Origin: Clavibacter michiganensis subsp. tessellarius
GTDB taxonomy: Bacteria > Actinomycetota > Actinomycetes > Actinomycetales > Microbacteriaceae
Direction: 5' to 3'
NCBI RefSeq assembly: GCF_021922985.1
Contig: NZ_CP040788.1
Location: 496,001 to 560,000, forward strand
Length of the DNA: 64,000 bases
A model generated the notes under the pieces. It was not told the DNA's origin. It ran no database searches and saw only the letters and a list, made by a program, of their open reading frames with translations. Each line of letters starts with the position of its first letter. The first letter of the stretch is position 1. The position numbers and the translations under genes were made by a program. Positions 52,730 to 62,361 of the stretch are shown in pieces.

Positions 52730-53488
52730 ATGGCCAATTCGAGGAACACCAGTCACGACGCGTCGGCCGAGACCGCGGAGGGCGACGCGCCCACCGCGTC
52801 GACCGCGCCCGCCCAGCTCGTGGAGGCCGTCGTGCAGTCCACCGAGGAGGCGGCCGACCAGCAGGAGGCCGAGCGGGCCGAGGCCGAGGAGCCGCGCAAG
52901 GCCCAGCCCGGCGACAACCGCGAGCTCTTCGAGGAGCAGGCTCTGCCGTTCATCGACCAGCTCTACGCCGCGGGACTCCGCATGACGCGCAACCCCGCCG
53001 ACGCGCAGGACCTCGTGCAGGAGACGTTCGTGAAGGCGTACACCGCCTTCCACCAGTTCAAGCAGGGCACGAACCTCAAGGCCTGGCTGTACCGGATCCT
53101 CACGAACACCTTCATCAACAACTACCGCAAGAAGCAGCGGGACCCCTACAACGGCACCATCGACGAGCTCGAGGACTGGCAGCTGGGCGGGGCCACCTCC
53201 GCCACCGCGACCACCACGCGCTCGGCCGAGGCGGAGGCCATCGACCACCTGCCGGACAGCACCGTCAAGGACGCGCTGCAGTCCATCCCGGAGGACTTCC
53301 GCATGGCGGTCTACTTCGCGGACGTCGAGGGCTTCTCCTACCAGGAGATCGCCGACATCATGAAGACCCCCGTGGGCACCGTCATGAGCCGCCTGCACCG
53401 CGGCCGCCGGATGCTTCGGGGCCTCCTTTCCGACTACGCGCGCGAGCGGGGCATCTCGACCGCGCATCTCACTGGAGCGACCAAATGA
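52730..53488 (+). CDS. sigH: ECF sigma factor SigH/SigR-like
   Basis: This 252-residue group 4 sigma factor responds to redox and heat stress in actinobacteria. An acidic, Ala/Glu-rich N-terminal extension (1-65) precedes region 2 ([48 protein letters not shown] segment, about 85-140) and region 4 ([28 protein letters not shown], about 203-230). Its partner anti-sigma factor gene overlaps the stop as ATGA, the classic sigH-rshA arrangement. The aroA gene is divergent, as in mycobacteria. Confidence 0.92.
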   Translation: MANSRNTSHDASAETAEGDAPTASTAPAQLVEAVVQSTEEAADQQEAERAEAEEPRKAQPGDNRELFEEQALPFIDQLYAAGLRMTRNPADAQDLVQETFVKAYTAFHQFKQGTNLKAWLYRILTNTFINNYRKKQRDPYNGTIDELEDWQLGGATSATATTTRSAEAEAIDHLPDSTVKDALQSIPEDFRMAVYFADVEGFSYQEIADIMKTPVGTVMSRLHRGRRMLRGLLSDYARERGISTAHLTGATK

Positions 53489-53727
53489 GCGACTGCGGCT
53501 GCGACAAGGCCAAGAAGGATCTCGAGGAGTACCTGCACCACGAGCTCGACAAGGCGGATGCCGCCGACATCCGCGAGCACATGGCGAACTGCGCCGACTG
53601 CGCGCGCGAGCACCGCGTGGGCGTCGTCCTGCGCGACACCGTCCGCCGCGCATGCACCGAGGCGGCCCCGGAGGACCTCCGCACGCAGGTGATGGACAAG
53701 CTCCGCGCCATCCAGGCCACCCACTGA
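53485..53727 (+). CDS. rshA: Zinc-containing anti-sigma factor RshA/RsrA-like
   Basis: This 80-residue ZAS protein holds SigH inactive until oxidation breaks its zinc site. The motif H32-x3-C36-x2-C39 (EHMANCADC) and N-terminal cysteines C4 and C6 are visible. The C-terminal helix is shortened compared with some homologues. The ATG overlaps the sigH stop. Confidence 0.9.
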   Translation: MSDCGCDKAKKDLEEYLHHELDKADAADIREHMANCADCAREHRVGVVLRDTVRRACTEAAPEDLRTQVMDKLRAIQATH

Positions 53728-53750
53728 GCCGCGCGGTCGCGCGCGGCCGG

Positions 53751-53756
53751 TAATCT
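53751..53756 (+). promoter_or_regulatory. Leaderless -10 box of the GNAT gene
   Basis: TAATCT ends exactly six bases before the GTG at 53763, selecting this GTG over the overlapping out-of-frame ATG at 53761. Confidence 0.65.
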
Positions 53757-53762
53757 CGGCAT

Positions 53763-54203
53763 GTGACCAACGCGATCCAGTCCCTCGGGACGCCGTCCCC
53801 CTCCGACCTGACCGTGATCGTCGAGCTGCTCCGGCTGCTCGACTACGAGGTCGACGAGGAGCGGGTCGCGGCGCGCCTGTCGCGCATGACCGCGGCGGCC
53901 GGCCACGAGACCTGGGTCGTCCGAGACGACGCGGGCGAGATCGCCGGCCTCGCGGGCGGGCACCTCATGTGGGGGCTCGCCGACGACGAGCCCATCGCGC
54001 AGCTCATCATCCTCGTGGTGCGCGAGGGGCGGCAGGCCGGCGGCATCGGATCCGACCTCATCCGCCACTACGAGGCGTGGGCCCGCGAGCACGGCGCCAC
54101 GCGCTTCCTCGCCACCAGCGCCGCCGCGCGCGACAACGTCACGCGGTTCTACGCGCGGCGCGGATACCACGCGTCGGGCATCCGCTACTCGAAGCTCGGC
54201 TGA
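53763..54203 (+). CDS. GNAT family N-acetyltransferase
   Basis: This 146-residue acetyl-CoA-dependent transferase has the CoA-binding R-Q-A-G-G-I-G block (about residues 96-102), and the terminal RDNVTRFYARRGYHASGIRYSK segment typical of small GNATs. The acceptor is not predictable. The GTG start is fixed by a leaderless -10 box. Confidence 0.85.
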   Translation: MTNAIQSLGTPSPSDLTVIVELLRLLDYEVDEERVAARLSRMTAAAGHETWVVRDDAGEIAGLAGGHLMWGLADDEPIAQLIILVVREGRQAGGIGSDLIRHYEAWAREHGATRFLATSAAARDNVTRFYARRGYHASGIRYSKLG

Positions 54204-54247
54204 TCCGGCGGCGCGCGCGCTCCGACGCCGCGCGCCCGGCGCACCCC

Positions 54248-54295
54248 GCACGACGAGAGGCCCGGTCCCCCAGGGGATCGGGCCTCTCGTCGTGC
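54248..54295. terminator. Long bidirectional terminator between the GNAT gene and kgd
   Basis: A 23-bp stem with one G-T pair (GCACGACGAGAGGCCC...GGGCCTCTCGTCGTGC) lies between convergent genes and can act on both strands. The loop is 2 bases (CA) or slightly larger. Confidence 0.8.
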
Positions 54296-54316
54296 CGGGC
54301 GGGCGCCCCTAGCGGA

Positions 54317-57300
54317 TCACTCCGCCGTGGCGCGCGCGATCAGGTCGGTCTGCTCCGTGGCGTGGCGCTTGCTCGACCCGGCGGCCGGCGACGCGGCCGC
54401 GGGACGGGAGACGACGCGCACGGCGCGGTCGTGCAGGATCCGGCTGAGCTCCACGTGCACGAAGGGCCACGCGCCCTGGTTCTCCGGCTCGTCCTGGACC
54501 CAGACCACCTCGGCGTCGGGGTAGGACTCCACGACGCGGCGGACCTGCTCCTCGGGGAACGGGTAGTACTGCTCGAGGCGCACGAGGGCGATGGACGTGT
54601 CCTGGCGCTTCTCCAGCTCGCCGAGCAGGTCGTAGTGCACCTTGCCCGAGTGGAGGAGCACGCGGCGGACGGCGCCGCGGTCCTCGATGCGCACGTCGTC
54701 GATCACCGGCTCGAAGCGGCCCGAGGTGAAGGCCTCCACGTCGCTCGTCGCGCCGCGCAGCCGCAGCATGGCCTTCGGGGTGAAGACCACGAGCGGGCGA
54801 CGGGGACGGGAGTACGCCTGGCGGCGCAGCAGGTGGAAGTACGACGCCGGGGTCGAGGGGCGCGCGACCGTCATGTTCTGCTCCGCGCAGAGCTGGAGGA
54901 AGCGCTCGATGCGGGCGGACGAGTGGTCCGGCCCCTGGCCCTCGTAGCCGTGCGGCAGCAGCAGCACGACGCTCGAACGCTGGCCCCACTTCTGCTCGGC
55001 CGACGAGATGAACTCGTCGATGATCGTCTGCGCGCCGTTGGCGAAGTCGCCGAACTGCGCCTCCCACAGCACGAGGGCGTCGGGCCGCTCGACGGAGTAG
55101 CCGTACTCGAAGCCCATCGCGGCGTACTCGCTGAGCAGCGTGTCGTAGATCCAGAACCGGGCCTGGCGGTCGCTGAGGTTGGCGAGGGGCAGCCACTCCT
55201 GGCCGTTGTCGCGGTCGTGCAGCACCGCGTGGCGCTGGACGAACGTGCCGCGGCGGGAGTCCTGGCCGGCGAGGCGGACGGGGGTGTTCTCCAGCAGCAG
55301 GGAGCCGATGGCCAGGAGCTCGCCGAAGGCCCAGTCGATGGATCCGTTGCGACTCATCTCGAGGCGCTTGCGCATGAGCGCCTGCAGCTTCGGGTGCACG
55401 GAGAAGCCCTGCGGCGGGTTGTCGTGCGCGTCGCCGACCGCCTGCACGACGGACTCGGAGACGCCCGTGGTCTCGGGCTCGCCGTGGCCGTCGTCCTGCT
55501 GCGAGTCGGGGCGTTCGAGGTCGGACACCGCGCCCTCGTCGTCGGTCTGGATGGGGATGGAGGACGTCTGCGCCGCGTGCGTCTCCGCGAAGGCGCGCTC
55601 CAGGCGGTCCTGGAAGTCCTTCTGCGCCGCGTCGTACTCCTCCTGCGTGATGTCGCCGCGGCCGACGAGCGCCTCCGTGTACAGCTTCCGCACCGAGCGC
55701 TTGGCCTCGATGAGGTTGTACATGAGCGGCTGCGTCATCGACGGGTCGTCGCCCTCGTTGTGGCCGCGACGGCGGTAGCAGACGAGGTCGATGACGACGT
55801 CCTTCTTGAACTCCTGGCGGAACTCGAACGCGAGGTGCGCGACGCGCGCCACGGCCTCGGGGTCGTCGCCGTTCACGTGGAAGATCGGCGCCTGGATGCT
55901 CTTGGCCACGTCGGTCGAGTACACCGACGAGCGGGACTCCGACGGCGGCGTCGTGAAGCCGACCTGGTTGTTGATCACGATGTGGACCGTGCCGCCCGTG
56001 CGGTACGCGCGCAGCTGCGAGAGCTGCAGCGTCTCGAACACGACGCCCTGGCCGGCCATCGAGGCGTCGCCGTGCACGAGGATCGGCAGCACCGAGAACG
56101 AGCCGATCGGCTTCCGGTCCTGCTTCGCACGCACGATGCCCTCGAGCACGCCGTTGACGGCCTCGAGGTGCGACGGGTTCGCCGCGAGGTACACCGGCAT
56201 CTCCTCGCCGTGGACGCCGCGGAAGGTTCCCTCGGTGCCGAGGTGGTACTTGACGTCGCCGGAGCCCTGCACCGTGCGCGGGTCCTGCGTGCCCTCGAAC
56301 TCGCGGAAGATCTGGCCGTAGCTCTTGCCCGCGATGTTGGTGAGGACGTTGAGGCGCCCGCGGTGGGCCATGCCGATCGCGACCTCGTCGAGGCCGTGGT
56401 CGGCCGCGCCCTGGAGCAGGGTGTCGAGCAGGGAGATGGTGGACTCGCCGCCCTCGAGGCTGAAGCGCTTCTGCCCGACGTACTTGGTCTGCAGGAACGT
56501 CTCGAAGGCCTCCGACTCGTTGAGCTTGGAGAGGATGCGCATCTGCTCGTCGTGCGTGGGCTTCGCGTAGGGCTGCTCGACCTTGCCCTGGATCCACTCG
56601 CGCTCGTCGGGCTGCTGGATGTGCATGTACTCGATGCCGATGGTGCGGCAGTACGAGTCGCGCAGGATGCCGAGGATGTCGCGGAGGAGCGCCTGCCGGC
56701 GTCCGCCGAAGCCGCCCGTGACGAACTCGCGGTCGAGGTCCCAGAAGGTGAGGCCGTGGTTCGTGATCTCGAGGTCGGGGTGGGTGCGCTGCTGGTACTC
56801 GAGCGGGTCGATGTCCGCCATGAGGTGCCCGCGGACGCGGTACGCGTTGATGAGCTCCTGCACGCGGCCGGTCTTCGAGACCCGCTCCGAGAGGTCGACG
56901 TTGATGTCGGTGGCCCACTGGATGGGGTCGTACGGGATGCGGAGCGCCGCGAAGATGTCCTCGTAGAAGCCGTGCTGGCCGATGAGGCGCTCGTGCACGA
57001 TCTTGAGGAACTCGCCGGAGCCCGCGCCCTGGATGACCCGGTGGTCGTAGGTGCTCGTGAGCGTGATGGTCTTGCCGATGCCGAGCTCGACGAGCGTCTT
57101 CGGGCTCGCGCCCTGGAACTCGGCCGGGTACTCGAGGGCGCCGGCGCCGATGATGGCGCCCTGGCCCTTCATGAGGCGCGGCACGGAGTGGACCGTGCCG
57201 ATGCCGCCGGGGTTCGTCAGGGAGATGGTGGTGCCGGCGAAGTCGCCCGCGGCGAGCTTGTTGCCGCGCGCCTTCTTCACGAGGTCCTCGTAGGCGGTGA

Positions 57301-58135
57301 GGAACTCGCCGAAGGTCATGCCCTCGGCCTCCTTGATGCTCGGCACGAGGAGCGCGCGCGTGCCGTCGGGCTTCGGCATGTCGATGGCGATGCCGAGGTT
57401 GATGTGCGCGGGGGAGACGACGCTGGGCTTGCCGTCGACCTCGTCGTAGTGCACGTTCTGGCTCGGGAACTCCTTGAGCGCCTGGATGAGCGCCCAGCCG
57501 ATGAGGTGCGTGAAGGAGACCTTGCCGCCGCGCGCGCGCTTCAGGTGGTTGTTGATGACGATGCGGTTGTCGATCATCAGCTTCGCCGGGATCGTGCGCA
57601 CGCTCGTCGCGGTGGGGATCGAGAGCGACGCGTCCATGTTGGTCGCGAGGCTCTTCGCCATGCCGCGCAGCGGGGAGACCTCGTCCTCGCCGGGCGGGGT
57701 GGGCTCGGCGCCCTTCTTGGCGGGCGCCTTCGCGGGCGCCTGGGCCGGGATCGGCTGCTGCTTGGGCGCGATGCTCGTGGTGCGCGCCGCCGGCTGGGAG
57801 CCCGTCGCGGGCTGCTGCGCCTGCGCGTCGGGCTGCCCGGCGGAGGCGGGGGACGGCGTCGCGGCCGGTGCGCCGGTGTTGGTCGCGGCGGGGGCGGACG
57901 TCTCGTCCGACTCCGGGATCTGCGGCTCGGCGGTCCGGTCGCCGGTCGCGGGCGTGGACTCGCGGCCCTCGATCACGGTCGCGTGGTAGTTCTCCAGGAT
58001 CGGCCACCAGCTGCGGTCCACCGAGTCCTTGTCGACGACGTACCTCTCGTACATCTCGTCGACGAGCCATTCGTTGGCTCCGAAGTCGCCCGTGGAACCG
58101 TCATCGGTCCCCGTACCAGTCACCTGGCTCGACAC
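54317..58135 (-). CDS. kgd: Multifunctional 2-oxoglutarate metabolism enzyme (Kgd/OdhA, E1-E2 fusion)
   Basis: This 1272-residue TCA-cycle protein joins an N-terminal E1 segment (EWLVDEMYERYVVDKDSVDRSWWPI, about residues 22-46), a Pro/Ala-rich linker (about 60-130), an E2-like acyltransferase domain without lipoyl domain (about 135-370, with STYDHRVIQGAGSGEFL at the active site), and a thiamine-diphosphate E1 domain (about 400-1270) with GMAHRGRLNVL and GDASMAGQGVVFETL. Such actinobacterial fusions act as 2-oxoglutarate decarboxylase, dehydrogenase E1 and carboligase. The start is GTG at 58135. A TTTAGGCT -10 region lies about 80 bases upstream (58212-58217). The lack of a lipoyl domain is normal for the class. 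Confidence 0.94.
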   Translation of the reverse strand: MSSQVTGTGTDDGSTGDFGANEWLVDEMYERYVVDKDSVDRSWWPILENYHATVIEGRESTPATGDRTAEPQIPESDETSAPAATNTGAPAATPSPASAGQPDAQAQQPATGSQPAARTTSIAPKQQPIPAQAPAKAPAKKGAEPTPPGEDEVSPLRGMAKSLATNMDASLSIPTATSVRTIPAKLMIDNRIVINNHLKRARGGKVSFTHLIGWALIQALKEFPSQNVHYDEVDGKPSVVSPAHINLGIAIDMPKPDGTRALLVPSIKEAEGMTFGEFLTAYEDLVKKARGNKLAAGDFAGTTISLTNPGGIGTVHSVPRLMKGQGAIIGAGALEYPAEFQGASPKTLVELGIGKTITLTSTYDHRVIQGAGSGEFLKIVHERLIGQHGFYEDIFAALRIPYDPIQWATDINVDLSERVSKTGRVQELINAYRVRGHLMADIDPLEYQQRTHPDLEITNHGLTFWDLDREFVTGGFGGRRQALLRDILGILRDSYCRTIGIEYMHIQQPDEREWIQGKVEQPYAKPTHDEQMRILSKLNESEAFETFLQTKYVGQKRFSLEGGESTISLLDTLLQGAADHGLDEVAIGMAHRGRLNVLTNIAGKSYGQIFREFEGTQDPRTVQGSGDVKYHLGTEGTFRGVHGEEMPVYLAANPSHLEAVNGVLEGIVRAKQDRKPIGSFSVLPILVHGDASMAGQGVVFETLQLSQLRAYRTGGTVHIVINNQVGFTTPPSESRSSVYSTDVAKSIQAPIFHVNGDDPEAVARVAHLAFEFRQEFKKDVVIDLVCYRRRGHNEGDDPSMTQPLMYNLIEAKRSVRKLYTEALVGRGDITQEEYDAAQKDFQDRLERAFAETHAAQTSSIPIQTDDEGAVSDLERPDSQQDDGHGEPETTGVSESVVQAVGDAHDNPPQGFSVHPKLQALMRKRLEMSRNGSIDWAFGELLAIGSLLLENTPVRLAGQDSRRGTFVQRHAVLHDRDNGQEWLPLANLSDRQARFWIYDTLLSEYAAMGFEYGYSVERPDALVLWEAQFGDFANGAQTIIDEFISSAEQKWGQRSSVVLLLPHGYEGQGPDHSSARIERFLQLCAEQNMTVARPSTPASYFHLLRRQAYSRPRRPLVVFTPKAMLRLRGATSDVEAFTSGRFEPVIDDVRIEDRGAVRRVLLHSGKVHYDLLGELEKRQDTSIALVRLEQYYPFPEEQVRRVVESYPDAEVVWVQDEPENQGAWPFVHVELSRILHDRAVRVVSRPAAASPAAGSSKRHATEQTDLIARATAE

Positions 58136-58211
58136 AGTTGATCGCCCGCTCTCTTGCTGTTGGTCGTCTGCCTCGCGCGGTCGTTCGCTGGCCGCGCGTC
58201 CACGATGACCC

Positions 58212-58217
58212 AGCCTA
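58212..58217 (-). promoter_or_regulatory. Candidate -10 box of kgd
   Basis: TAGGCT on the minus strand lies 77 bases upstream of the GTG, predicting a leader of about 70 bases. Confidence 0.45.
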
Positions 58218-58316
58218 AACCTTCCGCCGGTGGGGCCGGCGGGGTCGTGGGGGAGCGGCGCGTCGCGGCACCCGCTGATCCGGACGGGCGCCCTGGTGCG
58301 GACGCGGGGGCCGGGT

Positions 58317-58322
58317 TAGCGT
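58317..58322 (+). promoter_or_regulatory. Leaderless -10 box of guaB1
   Basis: TAGCGT ends exactly six bases before the ATG at 58329. Confidence 0.65.
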
Positions 58323-58328
58323 CGGGGC

Positions 58329-59768
58329 ATGAGGTTCACCGGAGAGGCTCCCGCCCACGACCTGACGTACTCGGACGTCTTCCTGAGCCCCGGCCGGTCG
58401 GACGTCGGCAGCCGGATGGACGTCGACCTCTCCCCGGGCGACGGGACGCCGTGCAGCATCCCCGTCGTCGCCAGCAACATGGGCTCGGTCACGGGACCGC
58501 GGCTGGCGGCCGTGCTCGCGCGGCGCGGCGGCATCGGGATCCTGCCGCAGGACCTGCGACCCCAGGAGCTCGACGCGGCCATCCGCCGGGTGAAGGACCA
58601 GCCGGTCGCCTACGACTCGCCGCTCGAGCTGCCGCCGGACGCGACGGCCGGGCAGGCGCGGGAGCTGCTCCCGCCCATCGCCGGCCACGGGATCGTGCTG
58701 CGGGACGCCGACGGGGAGATGGTCGGCTGCCTCGAGGGCACGCAGCTCGCCGGGGTGCCGGACGGCACGCGCCTCGGCGACCTCCCGCACGGCGCGCTCG
58801 CGTCCCTCGACGCCGACGACGTGCCCACGGGCCGCGCCGCGTTCGAGCTGATGCACGCGGCCGGCATCGACTTCGCGCCCGTCCTCGCGCACGGCCGCCT
58901 CGTCGGCACGCTGAGCCGGCGCAGCGCCCTCCGCTCCACCGTGTACGCGCCCGCCGTCGACGGGGACGGCCGCCTCGCGGTGGGCGCCGCGGTGGGCGTC
59001 AACGGCGATCCGGTCGGCCGGGCCCGGGCGCTCCTGGCCGCCGGGGTCGACGTGATCGTGCTCGACACCGCCCACGGCCACCAGGAGTCCATGCTCCGCG
59101 CGGTCCGCGCCGTGCGCGCGCTCGACCCCGCGGTGCCGCTCGTCGCCGGCAACGTCGTCACCGCGGGCGGCGCGCGCGACCTGGTCGAGGCCGGCGCGGA
59201 CATCGTCAAGGTCGGCGTCGGTCCCGGCGCCATGTGCACCACGCGCATGATGACCGCCGTCGGCCGCCCGCAGTTCTCCGCCGTGCTCGACACGGCCGAG
59301 GCGGCGCGCGCGGCCGGCGCCCTCGTCTGGGCCGACGGGGGAGTGCGGTACCCGCGGGACGTCGCGCTGGCCCTCGCCGCGGGCGCCGCCAGCGTGATGA
59401 TCGGATCCTGGTTCGCCGGCACCGTCGAGTCGCCCGGCCGCCTGCTCGTCGACGACGACGGCGGCCTCGCCAAGGAGAGCTGGGGCATGGCCTCCACCCG
59501 CGCCGTGCAGGAGCGCTTCGGCCGGCGCGAGGCGTTCGAGCTCGCCAGGCGCACGCTCTTCGCGGAGGGGATCTCGACGAGCCGGATCCGCATCGACCCG
59601 CTCCGGCCCGGGCTCGAGGACCTGCTCGACACGATCACCTCCGGCGTCCGCAGCGCGTTCACCTACGCCGGGGCGCGCACGCGGGCCGAGTTCGCCGAGC
59701 GGGCGACCGTGGGGATCCAGTCCGCGGCGGGCTACGAGGAGGGCAAGCCCCTGCCGGTCGGCTGGTGA
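58329..59768 (+). CDS. guaB1: GuaB1-type IMP dehydrogenase/GMP reductase family protein
   Basis: This 479-residue barrel enzyme matches the actinobacterial GuaB1 group, whose characterised member acts as a GMP reductase in purine salvage. The catalytic cysteine is C303 in GVGPGAMCTTRMM. Two CBS-type segments are inserted at about residues 95-205. The DTAHGHQESML and VWADGGVRYPRD blocks complete the phosphate sites. It differs from a canonical IMP dehydrogenase in the MCTTR loop (usually SICTTR). A leaderless promoter fixes the ATG at 58329. Confidence 0.85.
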   Translation: MRFTGEAPAHDLTYSDVFLSPGRSDVGSRMDVDLSPGDGTPCSIPVVASNMGSVTGPRLAAVLARRGGIGILPQDLRPQELDAAIRRVKDQPVAYDSPLELPPDATAGQARELLPPIAGHGIVLRDADGEMVGCLEGTQLAGVPDGTRLGDLPHGALASLDADDVPTGRAAFELMHAAGIDFAPVLAHGRLVGTLSRRSALRSTVYAPAVDGDGRLAVGAAVGVNGDPVGRARALLAAGVDVIVLDTAHGHQESMLRAVRAVRALDPAVPLVAGNVVTAGGARDLVEAGADIVKVGVGPGAMCTTRMMTAVGRPQFSAVLDTAEAARAAGALVWADGGVRYPRDVALALAAGAASVMIGSWFAGTVESPGRLLVDDDGGLAKESWGMASTRAVQERFGRREAFELARRTLFAEGISTSRIRIDPLRPGLEDLLDTITSGVRSAFTYAGARTRAEFAERATVGIQSAAGYEEGKPLPVGW

Positions 59769-59775
59769 GCCCCGG

Positions 59776-59781
59776 TATGCT
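59776..59781 (+). promoter_or_regulatory. Candidate -10 box of the two CNNM/CorC genes
   Basis: TATGCT lies about 100 bases upstream of the GTG at 59882; the leader holds no other recognised element. Confidence 0.35.
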
Positions 59782-59881
59782 CGACGGACGATGGACGACC
59801 CCCCTCCTGCTCATAGACCCCCGCCCCGCGCCGCCCACGACCTGAGGCCGGCCCCGCGCCCGGCGCCCGGGAGCCGCTCCG

Positions 59882-61312
59882 GTGCATGAATGGCTCCTCC
59901 TCGCCGTCGGACTGCTCCTCACCCTCGGCACCGGCCTCTTCGTGGCCAGCGAGTTCGCGCTCGTCAACCTCGACCGCTCCGACCTGGAGAAGCGCCAGGA
60001 GCGCGGCGAGAAGCGCCTCGGCCCGCCCATCCGCGCCCTGCGCATCACCTCCACCCACCTCTCGAGCGCCCAGCTCGGCATCACGCTGACGACGCTCCTC
60101 ACCGGGTACACGATGGAGCCGGCGCTCAGCCTGCTGCTCGCGGGTCCGCTCACGTCGGCCGGCCTCGCCGAGGGGCTCGTGTCGCCCGTCTCGACCGTGG
60201 TGGCGCTCGTCGTCGCGACGCTCCTGTCGATGATCGTCGGCGAGCTCGTGCCCAAGAACTTCGCGCTGGCGCTGCCACGTGAGACCGCCAAGCTCGTCAT
60301 CCCGTTCCAGACCCTCTTCACCAGCGTGTTCAAGCCCGCCGTGCTGCTGCTCAACAACAGCGCGAACGGGATCCTCCGCCTCGTCGGCATCGAGCCGAAG
60401 GAGGAGCTGTCGGGGGCCCGGAGCGCCGAGGAGCTGTCGTCGCTCGTCCGCCGGTCCGCGCTCGCGGGCCTGCTCGAGGACGACACGGCGATGCTCCTCA
60501 GCCGCACCCTCCGCTTCGCCGACCTCACGGCGTCCGACGTCATGACGCCCCGGCTCCGCGTCAAGTCGGTCGAGCGCACGGACAGCGCGCAGACCGTCAT
60601 CGAGCTGGCCATGACCACCGGCTACTCCCGCTTCCCGGTCACGGACGACGGCGTCGACGACGTCATCGGCCTCGTGCACGTGAAGCAGGCCGTGGCCGTG
60701 CCGCGCGAGAAGCGCGCGCAGGTGCCCGTCACGGCGCTGCAGTCGGAGGCGATCCGCGTGCCCGAGACCATGAAGCTCGACGACCTGCTCGGCGAGCTGC
60801 GCGGCCGCGGCTTCCAGATGGCCGTCGTGGTGGACGAGTACGGCGGCACCGCCGGGGTCGCGACGCTCGAGGACCTCGTGGAGGAGCTGGTCGGCGAGCT
60901 CGCCGACGAGCACGACCGCACGCGCGCCGGCGTCGTCCGCTCGCGCGACTCCCTCACCTTCCCCGGCATGCTCCGGCCCGACGAGCTCGTGGAGCGCACC
61001 GGCCTCCGGATCCCCGAGGAGGGCCCCTACGAGACGGCCGCCGGCTTCGTCATGAGCGAGCTCGGCCGACTGCCCGTCGTGGGCGACGAGCTGCAGCTCG
61101 AGACGGGGATCCTCCGGGTCGAGCGGCTCGACGGCCGGCGCATCGACCGGATCCGGTTCACCCCGTCGCCCGAGCCCGTCGCCACCGCGGTGGGCACCAC
61201 CCGCGCCGAGCGCCAGGCCGACCGGCAGGCGGGCCGACAGGCCGATCGCGAGGCGGGCCGACAGGCCGTCGCGGATCGCGCCGCCAGCAGGAAGGAGCCG
61301 TCCCGTGGGTGA
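59882..61312 (+). CDS. CNNM/HlyC-CorC family transporter-associated protein (first of pair)
   Basis: This 476-residue protein has an N-terminal DUF21/CNNM membrane domain (about residues 1-190, four helices with FVASEFALVNLDR and SSAQLGITLTTLLTGYT blocks), a CBS pair (about 210-335) and a CorC/HlyC C-terminal domain (about 345-430). CNNM proteins are linked to Mg2+ or Co2+ efflux and resistance. The last 35 residues are a charged [Q/E]A[D/G]R tandem repeat. The start is GTG at 59882. The next gene, a paralogue, starts 8 bases before the stop. Confidence 0.88.
   Translation: MHEWLLLAVGLLLTLGTGLFVASEFALVNLDRSDLEKRQERGEKRLGPPIRALRITSTHLSSAQLGITLTTLLTGYTMEPALSLLLAGPLTSAGLAEGLVSPVSTVVALVVATLLSMIVGELVPKNFALALPRETAKLVIPFQTLFTSVFKPAVLLLNNSANGILRLVGIEPKEELSGARSAEELSSLVRRSALAGLLEDDTAMLLSRTLRFADLTASDVMTPRLRVKSVERTDSAQTVIELAMTTGYSRFPVTDDGVDDVIGLVHVKQAVAVPREKRAQVPVTALQSEAIRVPETMKLDDLLGELRGRGFQMAVVVDEYGGTAGVATLEDLVEELVGELADEHDRTRAGVVRSRDSLTFPGMLRPDELVERTGLRIPEEGPYETAAGFVMSELGRLPVVGDELQLETGILRVERLDGRRIDRIRFTPSPEPVATAVGTTRAERQADRQAGRQADREAGRQAVADRAASRKEPSRG
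61214..61267 (+). repeat. 12-base tandem repeat coding for [Q/E]A[D/G]R in the CNNM tail
   Basis: Four and a half 12-base units; an 18-base segment AGGCGGGCCGACAGGCCG is repeated exactly (at 61227 and 61251). Length change would keep the frame. Confidence 0.75.
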
Positions 61313-62348
61313 GTACGCCGGGGGGATCATCGCGCTCGTCGTGCTGCTCGCCGTCAACGCCTTCTTCGTCGGCGCCGAGTTCGCGGTCATCTCCGCGAAG
61401 CGGTCGCAGATCGAGCCGCGCGCGGAGGAGGGCAGCCGCGCCGCGCGCGTCACGCTCTACGCCATGGAGCACGCGACGCTCATGCTCGCGACGACCCAGC
61501 TCGGCATCACCGTGTGCTCGCTGCTGATCCTCAACGTCTCCGAGCCGGCGATCCACCACCTGCTCGAGATCCCGCTGCACGCCACCGGGCTGCCCGAGGA
61601 GGCGATCTCCACGATCGCCTTCGTCATCGCTCTGCTGATGGTGTCGTTCCTGCACGTGGTGCTCGGCGAGATGGTGCCGAAGAACATCTCGTTTTCGGTG
61701 CCGGACCGGGCGGCGCTGCTGCTCGCGCCGCCGCTCGTCGGCATCGCGCGCGTGGTGAAGCCGCTCATCGTCGCGCTCAACGCGATCTCGAACGCGGTGC
61801 TGCGCGTGTTCCGCGTGGAGCCGAAGGACGAGGCCGCGAGCGCCTTCACGCTCGACGAGGTGCAGGGCATCGTCGACCAGTCGACCCGCGAGGGGCTCCT
61901 GGAGGACCGCACGGGCGCGCTCACCGCGGCGTTCGAGTTCACGGGCAAGAAGGTCGAGGACATCGCGATCCCGCTGGGCGCGCTCGTCAGCCTGCACGAG
62001 ACGGCGTCGCCGTCGGAGGTCGAGCGGGCGGTCGCGCGGCACGGCTTCTCGCGCTACGTGATCGTCGACGACCGGGACGAGCCGTCCGGCTACCTGCACC
62101 TCAAGGACGTCATCGACCTCGACGAGGCCGACGAGTTCGTCCGCCCGGTGCCGGCCAAGCGGATCCGCCAGCTCGTCTCGATCTTCGCGGGCACCGAGCT
62201 CGAGGACGCCCTCGCGACCATGCGCCGATCCGGCGCGCACCTGGCCCGCGCCTTCGACGAGGCGGGCGAGACCACGGGCGTGCTGTTCCTCGAGGACATC
62301 ATCGAGGAGCTCGTCGGCGAGGTGCAGGACGCCACCCGGCGCGTCTGA
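61305..62348 (+). CDS. CNNM/HlyC-CorC family protein (second of pair)
   Basis: This 347-residue paralogue has the same membrane domain (FVGAEFAVISAKRSQIEPRA, TTQLGITVCSLLILNVSEPAIHHLL) and CBS pair (about 215-335). It lacks the extra CorC C-terminal domain of its partner. The start is GTG at 61305 behind AAGGAG. The two proteins probably act together; asymmetric pairs of this kind are common in actinobacteria. Confidence 0.87.
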   Translation: MGEYAGGIIALVVLLAVNAFFVGAEFAVISAKRSQIEPRAEEGSRAARVTLYAMEHATLMLATTQLGITVCSLLILNVSEPAIHHLLEIPLHATGLPEEAISTIAFVIALLMVSFLHVVLGEMVPKNISFSVPDRAALLLAPPLVGIARVVKPLIVALNAISNAVLRVFRVEPKDEAASAFTLDEVQGIVDQSTREGLLEDRTGALTAAFEFTGKKVEDIAIPLGALVSLHETASPSEVERAVARHGFSRYVIVDDRDEPSGYLHLKDVIDLDEADEFVRPVPAKRIRQLVSIFAGTELEDALATMRRSGAHLARAFDEAGETTGVLFLEDIIEELVGEVQDATRRV

Positions 62349-62361
62349 CCGCCCGCACGAC

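Noticed and set aside
52645..52730. SigH-dependent (GGAA-N18-GTT) autoregulatory promoter before sigH
   Set aside because: GGAAGGAAC is present near 52650 but no GTT element lies at suitable spacing; the TAGAAT box next to the ATG is a housekeeping-type -10.
54750..58135. Missing lipoyl domain in Kgd as a deletion
   Set aside because: Actinobacterial Kgd/OdhA proteins naturally have an E2-like catalytic domain without a lipoyl domain.
53969..58141. 1390-residue open frame on the plus strand across kgd
   Set aside because: It is the antisense shadow of kgd, a result of very high GC3. The composition is Arg/Ala/Leu/Val-biased with no domain, and the minus-strand frame is an unmistakable Kgd.
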